A stretch of 64,000 nt of DNA from Streptomyces antnestii (lineage in GTDB: Bacteria > Actinomycetota > Actinomycetes > Streptomycetales > Streptomycetaceae): positions 1 through 64,000 of the forward strand of contig NZ_RZYA01000025.1 in NCBI RefSeq assembly GCF_004005495.1, written 5' to 3'. Under the pieces are notes generated by a model. It was not told where the DNA came from. It saw only the letters and a program-made list of their open reading frames with translations, and did not search any database. Each line of letters begins with the position of its first letter. The first letter of the stretch is position 1. Below are positions 1 through 6,363 of the stretch, one piece after another. Both the position numbers and the translations under genes were made by a program.

Positions 1-20
1 GAGGAAGGAGCCCACGCGGT

Positions 21-50
21 GGGGGCACCTCCCAGCGGTAGCTGGGGGAG
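21..50. repeat. Interspersed 30-bp imperfect palindrome, copy 1
   Basis: The 30 bases are identical to 5165-5194. The sequence folds as an imperfect hairpin, CACCTCCCAGC pairing partly with GCTGGGGGAG around GGTA. It lies outside any gene I can identify. Short intergenic elements of this kind are common in Streptomyces; a mobile origin is inference. Confidence 0.7.
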
Positions 51-117
51 TAGGCGACTGACGACAACGCCGCGAGGTGCGGTGCCAGGCCCCGCGAGCC
101 CGGCATGATCCAAACGA

Positions 118-138
118 GAGGCCCTAGTCGTGGGCCTC
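118..138 (-). terminator. Hairpin after the DUF3263 gene
   Basis: GAGGCCC and GGGCCTC form a 7-bp stem around a 7-base loop, 8 bases past the stop codon of the minus-strand gene. There is no T-tract, as is usual in high-GC actinobacteria. It plausibly ends the binding-protein/DUF3263 transcript. Confidence 0.4.
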
Positions 139-145
139 GGCCGGG

Positions 146-373
146 TCAGCGTTCCGCGCGCCGGGCGTCCCGTACGCGGCGCAGCCGGTTCACGGTGACG
201 GGGTCGTGGGCGAGGGCCCTCGGGTCGTCGAGGAGCGCGTTGAGCAGCTGGTAGTAGCGGACCGGGGCGAGGCCGAGCTCCTCGCGCACGGCCCGCTCCT
301 TGGCTCCGGCCGACGCCCATCCGCGCCGCTCCAGGGCGAGAACGCCCTTCTCCCGCTCCGAAAGTTCGCTCAT
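146..373 (-). CDS. DUF3263 family small protein
   Basis: This 75-residue protein has the features of the actinobacterial DUF3263 family: an N-terminal SEREKGVLALERR segment, then the conserved GLAPVRYYQLLNALLDDP motif and a basic C-terminus. The family is small, cytoplasmic and of unknown function; its helical, charged composition suggests a nucleic-acid-binding or regulatory role, which is inference. The gene begins only 9 bases after the stop codon of the upstream sugar-binding lipoprotein gene and is probably co-transcribed with it. Length is normal for the family and the ATG start is well placed. Confidence 0.85.
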   Translation of the reverse strand: MSELSEREKGVLALERRGWASAGAKERAVREELGLAPVRYYQLLNALLDDPRALAHDPVTVNRLRRVRDARRAER

Positions 374-382
374 ACGGCGACG

Positions 383-1645
383 CTACTCCGCGTTCTCCGC
401 CCTGTCGGCGGCGCGCTGGAGGCTGCCGAGGGTGGCGCCCGGGTTGCCGTGGGGGCCGACGGCCGTGCCGATCTCGCGCTTGATGCCCGCGCTGACCTGG
501 GCCCAGGACGTCTTGCCGACTGGGTAGAGCTGCGAGTTCGGCAGCGCGTCCAGGAACTTCGAGAGCTTCTGGTCGCGCGGGTCGCCGGACATCGCGTCGG
601 ACGCGGAGTGGGTGACCGGCAGGAGGTCGTACTCGCGGGAGAAGTCGAGGACGTTCTTCTCGCTGTAGACGAAGTCGAGGAACTTGCCTACCTGCTCCTT
701 GTGGCCGTTCTGCCGGAACGCCGTCATCCAGTCGGCGACGCCCATCGTCGACCTGGCCGGGCCGTCGACGCCGGGCATCGGCACCATGCCGAAGCTGACG
801 CCCTTCTTGGCCGCCATCCGCATCAGCGTCGGGTGGCCGTTGAGCATGCCGACGTCGCCGCGCGTGAACGCCGCGAAGGCCGCCGCGCGGTCGAGCTCGC
901 CGGGCGGGGTCGGACCGGTGAGACCCTCGCCGACCAGGTCGTTCTTCAGCCAGTCGAAGGTCTTGACGTTCTGCGGGGAGTCGAGGCTGTAGTCGCCGAC
1001 GTCGTCCGTGTACCCGGAGCCGCCGCTCAGCATCCACATCATGGTCTCGGCCTGCGCCTCCTCCTTGCCCAGCGGCAGCGCGTACGGGATCTTCACGCCG
1101 CGCGCCTTGAGGACCTTGGCGTCGGCCTGGAGCTCGGCCCACGTCCGGGGAGGGGTCAGAGCCGCCTTGGCGAAGAGGGCCTTGTTGTAGAACAGCAGCC
1201 GCGTGGAGGCCGCGAAGGGCATGCCGTACTGGACCCGGGCGACGTCACCGGCGTCGGCGAGCTGCGGCAGGAAGTCGGACTGCACGGGGATGGAGAGCAG
1301 GTCGTCCGCGCTGTAGAGCTTGCCGCGCGCGGCGTAGTCGGAGTACGCGCCGATCTGCGCCATGTCCGGCGCGTGGCCGTCGGCGACCAGCTTCTTGACC
1401 TTGGCATCGACGTCGCTCCAGGAGTAGACGCTGACGTCGACCTTGATGCCGGGGTTCTTCTTCTCGAAGGCGGCGGCCAGCCGGTCCCAGTACTTCTGGG
1501 AGCTGTTCGCCGGGGAGTCGCCGTAGTCGGCGGCGACCAGCTTCAGGGTCACGTCGTCGGATCCCGGGCCTGTGCAGGCGGCCAGTGCCGCCGCCATGCC
1601 GAGCGCGGTCACCGCCGCCGTCAGACCTGTCATGCGCCGCTGCAC
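383..1645 (-). CDS. Sugar ABC transporter substrate-binding lipoprotein
   Basis: The 420-residue product starts with a lipoprotein signal peptide (LTAAVTALGMAAALAAC, lipobox L-A-A-C) followed by a family 1 extracellular solute-binding fold with KYWDRLAAAFEKKNPGIKV near the mature N-terminus and the YNKALFAKA motif of sugar binders. It should capture a carbohydrate outside the membrane for an ABC importer. No permease genes lie beside it, so it is an orphan binder or serves permeases elsewhere; MsiK (23613) is the expected ATPase. I chose GTG 1645 because GAGGGTGGG lies about 9 bases upstream; ATG 1633 is the alternative. It is divergent from nagK with two DasR-type sites between them, suggesting an amino-sugar or chito-oligosaccharide substrate (inference). 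Confidence 0.88.
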   Translation of the reverse strand: MQRRMTGLTAAVTALGMAAALAACTGPGSDDVTLKLVAADYGDSPANSSQKYWDRLAAAFEKKNPGIKVDVSVYSWSDVDAKVKKLVADGHAPDMAQIGAYSDYAARGKLYSADDLLSIPVQSDFLPQLADAGDVARVQYGMPFAASTRLLFYNKALFAKAALTPPRTWAELQADAKVLKARGVKIPYALPLGKEEAQAETMMWMLSGGSGYTDDVGDYSLDSPQNVKTFDWLKNDLVGEGLTGPTPPGELDRAAAFAAFTRGDVGMLNGHPTLMRMAAKKGVSFGMVPMPGVDGPARSTMGVADWMTAFRQNGHKEQVGKFLDFVYSEKNVLDFSREYDLLPVTHSASDAMSGDPRDQKLSKFLDALPNSQLYPVGKTSWAQVSAGIKREIGTAVGPHGNPGATLGSLQRAADRAENAE

Positions 1646-1666
1646 AGCCCGTTTCCCACCCTCTTG

Positions 1667-1729
1667 GACACCGGTCTCGACACCGGTCTCGACACTGGTC
1701 GTAGACACCGGTCGTCGACACCGATCGTT
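1667..1729. repeat. Five tandem 12-13-bp GACACCGGTCTC-type units
   Basis: Units GACACCGGTCTC (twice, exact) are followed by GACACTGGTCGTA, GACACCGGTCGTC and GACACCGATCGTT. Each holds the palindrome ACCGGT or a variant. The array lies 20 to 85 bases upstream of the binding-protein start, in its leader or promoter. One unit (ACTGGTCGTAGACAC) resembles a DasR site with one extra base. Confidence 0.75.
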
Positions 1730-1763
1730 CGGATATCGGACCAAGAGCATCAAGGTCCGGACA

Positions 1764-1779
1764 CCAGGTCTACACCACT
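1764..1779. promoter_or_regulatory. Candidate DasR-responsive element (dre)
   Basis: CCAGGTCTACACCACT matches 13 of 16 positions of the dre consensus ACTGGTCTAGACCACT. It lies between the binding-protein gene and nagK. DasR is the GntR-family repressor of GlcNAc and chitin genes in Streptomyces; binding here is inferred. Confidence 0.6.
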
Positions 1780-1859
1780 CGGCCACCCGGCCCGCAACGG
1801 GCCTCCGCCACAGCACCCGGAAACGAATGATCGGCACACATCGACGCAAGATCCATGCA

Positions 1860-1875
1860 AGTGGACTAGACCTCT
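1860..1875. promoter_or_regulatory. Candidate DasR-responsive element upstream of nagK
   Basis: AGTGGACTAGACCTCT matches 13 of 16 dre consensus positions and ends 28 bases before the nagK start, a position suited to repression. Its 14-base core GTGGACTAGACCTC recurs exactly upstream of msiK (23537-23552). Control of nagKA by DasR is established in S. coelicolor. Confidence 0.75.
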
Positions 1876-1903
1876 ATTGGGTTCAGGCGCGAGACTGTCC
1901 CCC

Positions 1904-2947
1904 GTGAGACATGTCATCGCCCTCGATGTGGGCGGCACCGGAATGAAGGCCGCCCTGGTCGGGGCCGACGGCACCCTTCTCCACCAGGCGCGGCGCGCCA
2001 CCGGCCGGGAGCGCGGTCCCGACGCGGTCGTCGAGACCATCCTCGCCTTCGCCGCCGACCTGCGGGCGTACGGCGAGGAGCACTTCGGGGAGCCGGCCGC
2101 CGCGGCCGGCGTCGCCGTGCCCGGCATCGTCGACGACGAGCACGGCATCGCCCTGTACGCGTCGAATCTCGGCTGGCGCGACGTGCCGATGCGCCGCCTG
2201 CTCAGCGAGCGGCTCGGCGGCATCCCCGTCGCCCTCGGCCACGACGTGCGCACCGGCGGCCTCGGCGAGGGGCGGCTCGGCGCGGGCAAGGGCGCGGACC
2301 GCTTCCTGTTCGTGCCGCTCGGCACCGGCATCGCGGGCGCCATCGGCATCGCGGGCCGCATCGAACCCGGCGCGCACGGCTCCGCCGGCGAGATCGGACA
2401 CATCGTCGTACGCCCCGGCGGCACGGACTGCAGCTGCGGGCAGCGCGGCTGCCTGGAGCGCTACGCGTCCGCGTCGGCGGTCTCGCTCGCCTGGGCCGAG
2501 GCCACCGGCGACCCGGACGCCGACGCGGCGGACTGTGCCAAGGCCGTCGAGTCGGGGGACCCCCGGGCGCGGCAGGTCTGGCAGAACGCCGTGGACGCGC
2601 TCGCCGACGGGCTCGTCACCGCGCTCACTCTGCTGGACCCGCGCACCCTGATCATCGGTGGCGGACTCGCCGAGGCGGGGGAAACCTTGTTCACACCCCT
2701 GCGGGCCGCCGTCGGGGAACGCGTGACGTTCCAGAAGCTCCCCACGATCGTCCCGGCGGCCCTCGGGGACACCGCCGGCTGCCTGGGCGCGGGCCTGCTC
2801 GCCTGGGACCTGCTCGACCGTTCCACCGGCTCCACGCCCACCACCGGCACCGTGCCCACCGACCCGAAGCCCGCCGGTGCCACGCCCACCGCCGATGCCA
2901 CGCCCACCGGCCCGAAGCCCACCGACTCCACGGAGGTAACCGCCTGA
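1904..2947 (+). CDS. nagK: N-acetylglucosamine kinase, ROK family
   Basis: This cytoplasmic sugar kinase of 347 residues is expected to phosphorylate GlcNAc to GlcNAc-6-phosphate for NagA. The N-terminal phosphate-binding motif ALDVGGTGMKAALVG, the ROK motif GEIGH and the zinc-binding CSCGQRGCLE are all present. GTG 1904 immediately precedes the conserved RHVIALDVGGTG; no strong ribosome binding site is seen, so the mRNA may have a short leader or none. The stop overlaps the nagA start (TGATG), indicating coupling. Odd feature: after the usual family end (AWDLLD, near residue 307) there is a 40-residue Thr/Pro/Gly repeat tail. The function is inferred from the ROK motifs, the fusion to nagA and the dre site. 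Confidence 0.88.
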   Translation: MRHVIALDVGGTGMKAALVGADGTLLHQARRATGRERGPDAVVETILAFAADLRAYGEEHFGEPAAAAGVAVPGIVDDEHGIALYASNLGWRDVPMRRLLSERLGGIPVALGHDVRTGGLGEGRLGAGKGADRFLFVPLGTGIAGAIGIAGRIEPGAHGSAGEIGHIVVRPGGTDCSCGQRGCLERYASASAVSLAWAEATGDPDADAADCAKAVESGDPRARQVWQNAVDALADGLVTALTLLDPRTLIIGGGLAEAGETLFTPLRAAVGERVTFQKLPTIVPAALGDTAGCLGAGLLAWDLLDRSTGSTPTTGTVPTDPKPAGATPTADATPTGPKPTDSTEVTA

Positions 2948-4092
2948 TGGCCGCTCTGCATGTTCTCTCCGGCGCCCGCGTCGTCCTGCCGACCGGCGTC
3001 GTCGAGGACGGACGCGTGATCGTGGACGGCGCCCGGATCGCCGGCGGCGCGCCGGCCGGTGCCCCCTCCACCGATCTCACCGGCCACTGGGTCGTCCCCG
3101 GCTTCGTCGACATGCACAACCACGGCGGCGGCGGGGCCTCCTTCACCTCCGGCTCGATCGACGACATCCTCAAGGGCGTCCGCACGCACCGCCGGCACGG
3201 CACCACGACGACGGCCGCGTCCTTCGTCACCGGCGAGACGGACTTCCTCGTACAGCGGGCGGGCCTGCTGTCCGAGCTGGCGGAGCAGGGCGAGATCGCC
3301 GGCATCCACTTCGAGGGCCCGTTCATCTCCCCGTGCCGCAAGGGCGCCCACGACGAAACGCTCCTGCGCGACCCCGACCCCGCCGAGGTCCGCAAGCTGA
3401 TCGACGCGGCCCGCGGCCGGGCCAAGATGGTCACCCTCGCCCCCGAACTCCCCGGCGGCACCGACTCCGTACGCCTCCTCGCCGAGCACGGCGTGATCGC
3501 GGCGATCGGCCACACCGACGCCACGTACGAGCAGACCGTGGAGGCCATCGACGCGGGCGCCACCGTCGCCACGCACCTCTTCAACGCGATGCCGGGCCTC
3601 GGCCACCGCGCACCCGGGCCGATCGCGGCGCTCCTGGAGGACGAGCGGATCACCGTCGAGCTCATCAACGACGGCACGCATCTGCACCCGGCCGCCCTGG
3701 AGCTGGCGTTCCGTCACGTGGGCGGCGGGCGCGTCGCGTTCATCACCGACGCCATGGACGCGGCGGGCTTCGGCGACGGCCGCTACATGCTCGGCACCCT
3801 GGAGGTCGAGGTGAAGGACAGCGTCGCGCGGCTCGTCGAGGGCGACTCCATCGCCGGCTCGACGCTCACCCTCGACCGCGCCTTCAAGCGGGCCGCCACC
3901 ATCGACAAGGTGCCCGTCGAGGACATCGTCCGCGCCATCTCCGCCAACCCCGCGCGCCTCCTCGGCGTGGACGACCGGGTCGGCTCCCTCGAACCCGGCA
4001 AGGACGCCGACCTCGTCGTCCTGGACGAGGCCTTCGAGCTCAAGGGCGTGATGCGCAAGGGCGAGTGGGTCGTGGCACCCCGGCTCGATTGA
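2947..4092 (+). CDS. nagA: N-acetylglucosamine-6-phosphate deacetylase
   Basis: The 381-residue enzyme removes acetate from GlcNAc-6-P, giving glucosamine-6-P for glycolysis or wall synthesis. It is an amidohydrolase with the metal motif DMHNHGGGG, the metal ligand Glu in GIHFEGPF, the His of GHTDATYE, substrate-binding THLFNAMPGLGHR and the catalytic Asp in FITDAMDAAG. Length is normal. ATG 2947 overlaps the nagK stop by one base and follows GGAGGTAACC, an excellent ribosome binding site. The upstream dre predicts DasR control; in that regulon the pathway product glucosamine-6-P is itself the known inducer. Confidence 0.95.
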   Translation: MAALHVLSGARVVLPTGVVEDGRVIVDGARIAGGAPAGAPSTDLTGHWVVPGFVDMHNHGGGGASFTSGSIDDILKGVRTHRRHGTTTTAASFVTGETDFLVQRAGLLSELAEQGEIAGIHFEGPFISPCRKGAHDETLLRDPDPAEVRKLIDAARGRAKMVTLAPELPGGTDSVRLLAEHGVIAAIGHTDATYEQTVEAIDAGATVATHLFNAMPGLGHRAPGPIAALLEDERITVELINDGTHLHPAALELAFRHVGGGRVAFITDAMDAAGFGDGRYMLGTLEVEVKDSVARLVEGDSIAGSTLTLDRAFKRAATIDKVPVEDIVRAISANPARLLGVDDRVGSLEPGKDADLVVLDEAFELKGVMRKGEWVVAPRLD

Positions 4093-4176
4093 GGTCTGGG
4101 CCTACCGCCGGGTCTTTGGCATGATCAGGCCGCGTTACTGAAGGTAGTCCCGAACTGAGGGGTGGGCTGGGGTCTC

Positions 4177-5109
4177 GTGATCCTCACGGTCACACTGAAC
4201 GCCGCGCTCGACATCACGTACGACGTGCCGGCACTGCGCCCGCACACGTCGCACCGCGTCACCGAGGTCACCGAACGCCCCGGCGGCAAGGGCCTCAACG
4301 TCGCGCGCGTCCTTGCCGCTCTCGGCCATGACGTGACCGTCACCGGCTTCGCGGGTGGCGCCACCGGCCGCACCCTGCGGGAACAGCTCGCGGACACCCC
4401 CGGCGTCCGGGACGCCCTCGTCCCGGTCGCCGGCGCCACCCGCCGCACCATCGCCGTCGTCGACGCCATGACCGGCGACACGACGCAGCTCAACGAGCCG
4501 GGCCCCCTCATCACCCCCGGGGAATGGTCCGCGTTCACCGAGGCCTACGACGAGCTCCTGAAACCGGCGTCCGCGGTCGCCCTGTGCGGCAGCCTCCCGC
4601 CCGGCGTCCCGGTCGGCGCCTACGCCCAGCTGGTCCGCGCCGCGCGCGCCGCCGGCGTCCCCGTACTCCTCGACTCCTCCGGGGAGCCCCTGCGCCGGGG
4701 TCTCGCGGCCCGCCCCGACGTCATCAAGCCGAACGCCGACGAACTCGCCGAGCTCACCGGCTCCCACGAGCCGCTGCGCGCCACCCGCGACGCCCGCCGC
4801 CGCGGCGCGCACGCCGTCGTCGCCTCGCTCGGCGCGGAGGGCCTCCTCGCGGTCACCCCGGACGGCAGCTGGCGCGCCCCCGCCCCCGACCGCGTCAAGG
4901 GCAACCCGACGGGCGCCGGCGACTCGGCGGTCGCGGGCCTGCTCTCGGGCTACGTGGAGAACCTGCCGTGGCCGGACCGCCTGGCCCGCGCGGTCGCCCT
5001 GTCCGCGGCGACGGTCCTCGCCCCGGTCGCGGGCGAGTTCGACCGAGCGGCGTACGAGGACCTGCTCGGCCGGGTCACGGTGACCCACCAGACGCAGACA
5101 GCGGCCTAG
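4177..5109 (+). CDS. PfkB-family hexose kinase, 1-phosphofructokinase-like
   Basis: The 310-residue protein is a ribokinase-fold sugar kinase of the LacC/FruK type. It starts ILTVTLNAALDITYDV, has the substrate motif RPGGKGLNVARVLAALG, CGSLPPGVP in the middle and the anion-hole/catalytic motif NPTGAGDSAVAGLL near the C-terminus. It probably phosphorylates a hexose phosphate (fructose-1-P or tagatose-6-P type); the exact substrate is not readable. GTG 4177 fits the conserved start; GTG 4162 is possible but leaves no room for a ribosome binding site. It lies 84 bases after nagA on the same strand, suggesting use of the hexose-P released by NagA. The 3-prime end, including the stop, is duplicated downstream. 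Confidence 0.88.
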   Translation: MILTVTLNAALDITYDVPALRPHTSHRVTEVTERPGGKGLNVARVLAALGHDVTVTGFAGGATGRTLREQLADTPGVRDALVPVAGATRRTIAVVDAMTGDTTQLNEPGPLITPGEWSAFTEAYDELLKPASAVALCGSLPPGVPVGAYAQLVRAARAAGVPVLLDSSGEPLRRGLAARPDVIKPNADELAELTGSHEPLRATRDARRRGAHAVVASLGAEGLLAVTPDGSWRAPAPDRVKGNPTGAGDSAVAGLLSGYVENLPWPDRLARAVALSAATVLAPVAGEFDRAAYEDLLGRVTVTHQTQTAA

Positions 5110-5114
5110 GGCGT

Positions 5115-5134
5115 GTCCGGCGGATCAGGGCCGG
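5115..5134 (+). repeat. Interspersed 20-bp repeat, copy 1
   Basis: GTCCGGCGGATCAGGGCCGG occurs here and, as its exact reverse complement, at 33266-33285. GTCCGGCGGATC can also pair partly with itself. It is intergenic in both places. Confidence 0.7.
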
Positions 5135-5164
5135 ACAGGTCACGGCGTCTGGCGCCGTGCGAAG

Positions 5165-5194
5165 GGGGGCACCTCCCAGCGGTAGCTGGGGGAG
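5165..5194. repeat. Interspersed 30-bp imperfect palindrome, copy 2
   Basis: Identical over 30 bases to 21-50. It lies inside the 129-bp duplicated interval after the PfkB-type kinase gene, between that gene and the convergent CBM protein gene. Confidence 0.75.
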
Positions 5195-5279
5195 TCGCGA
5201 CCCCGGCCATGACCCACCAGACGCAGACAGCGGCCTAGGGCGTTCCCGCCCCGGCCGCTGTCGGTCGAGCATTACCGGC

Positions 5280-6263
5280 TCAGCCGTTGCCGCCCTTGAC
5301 CAGCCACATCTGGTCGAAGTTGGCGTCGCACTGGTTGTCCTGCCCGCACGAGATCGTGATCGCGTTCGTGCCCTTGCTGAGCTGGACGGCCGCCCAGGTG
5401 TTGGTCCAGCCCTTCTCCCAGTCGCCTTCCTTGGCGCCGGCGAAGTTGGTCATGTTCAGCGGACGGGTCTGCGCCTTGCCGTTGACCGTGATGGTCGCGT
5501 TCGCGTCCTTGCCGGGCACGCCGTAGTTCACGCGCAGGCTGTACGTGCCGTCCTTCGGGATGCCGTTGACCGTCCAGGTGAGCGTGGCGCCCACCTGGTT
5601 GAAGCCCTGCACGTAGACGCCGCCGTCGGCCTTCGCGCCCGGGACCGTCGACGCGGTCGACGTGCCGCCGTCCAGCTTCAGGGTCTTCGCGTCCGTCTTC
5701 GGCAGGTCGACCGGCTCGTCGGCCTTCTTGGTGGCCGTCTGGCTCGGCTGGACCGACTGGGAGCCGCCGGACGGCGTGGCGCCCGCGTCGGCGCCCTTGT
5801 TGTCACCCTTGTTGTCGCCGCCGAGGACCGCGACACCGATGCCGATGACCACGGCCGCCACGACCGCGAGCGCGCCGATCAGCAGGCCCTTGGTGTTGGG
5901 CCCGCGGCCCCGGCCGCCACCGCCGTCGCCGCCCCGCATCGAGGGCGTCACCGTGGTGGGCGCGCCGCCGGGCAGTGTCTCGGGCGCGGAGTAGTGGGCG
6001 TTCGGCTGCCCGTAGGCCTGGGTCTGCTGCGCGGGCGCCTGCCCGTACGCGGCGGTCGGCGCGGGCTGCTGCCCGTACTGCGGCTGCTGCCCGTACTGGC
6101 GCTCGCCGACCGGCCTGACCTGGTGGTAGGACCGGGGACCCGGATAGCCGTAGCCGCCGCCCCCGCTGGGCGGTGTCGCCCCGGCCGCCTGCCCGTCGGC
6201 GTACAGATAGCCGAACGGGTCGTCGTCCTCGGGCGTGCTCGCGCCGTTGTCAGCGGGCGCCAT
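5280..6263 (-). CDS. Membrane-anchored carbohydrate-binding (CBM6/35-like) protein
   Basis: The 327-residue protein has a cytoplasmic Pro/Gly/Gln-rich N-terminus with several YGQ-type repeats (residues about 50-85), one transmembrane helix LLIGALAVVAAVVIGIGVAVLGG near 125-147, an Asp/Lys/Ser-rich linker and a C-terminal domain of about 130 residues. That domain (GGVYVQGFNQVGATLTWTVN, YSLRVNYGVPG, NAITISCGQ) resembles beta-sandwich carbohydrate-binding modules of the CBM6/35 type. It probably displays a sugar- or wall-binding module outside the cell; the ligand is unknown. No catalytic domain is present. ATG 6263 is preceded by AGGGAG. Confidence 0.75.
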   Translation of the reverse strand: MAPADNGASTPEDDDPFGYLYADGQAAGATPPSGGGGYGYPGPRSYHQVRPVGERQYGQQPQYGQQPAPTAAYGQAPAQQTQAYGQPNAHYSAPETLPGGAPTTVTPSMRGGDGGGGRGRGPNTKGLLIGALAVVAAVVIGIGVAVLGGDNKGDNKGADAGATPSGGSQSVQPSQTATKKADEPVDLPKTDAKTLKLDGGTSTASTVPGAKADGGVYVQGFNQVGATLTWTVNGIPKDGTYSLRVNYGVPGKDANATITVNGKAQTRPLNMTNFAGAKEGDWEKGWTNTWAAVQLSKGTNAITISCGQDNQCDANFDQMWLVKGGNG

Positions 6264-6363
6264 CCCTGATCACTCCCTACGTATCGCTTTACCGTGGCGA
6301 GCGTACCCGCTGGGAGTAGTCCTAAGGGGTGGCGTTGACCTCACCGATACCTGCGGAACGAGA

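Larger units (their letters stand above)
5081..5243. repeat. 34-bp direct repeat duplicating the kinase gene 3-prime end
   Basis: Bases 5081-5114 (the last codons, the TAG stop and GGCGT) are repeated exactly at 5210-5243, 129 bases apart. The segment between carries two interspersed repeats (5115-5134 and 5165-5194). Either a 129-bp tandem duplication occurred, or an element inserted with a long flanking duplication. Confidence 0.9.

Noticed and set aside
206..2947. A 913-codon plus-strand open frame upstream of and including NagK
   Set aside because: Only the part from GTG 1904 has ROK motifs. The earlier part is antisense to the sugar-binding lipoprotein and DUF3263 genes; long open frames are common by chance at this G+C.
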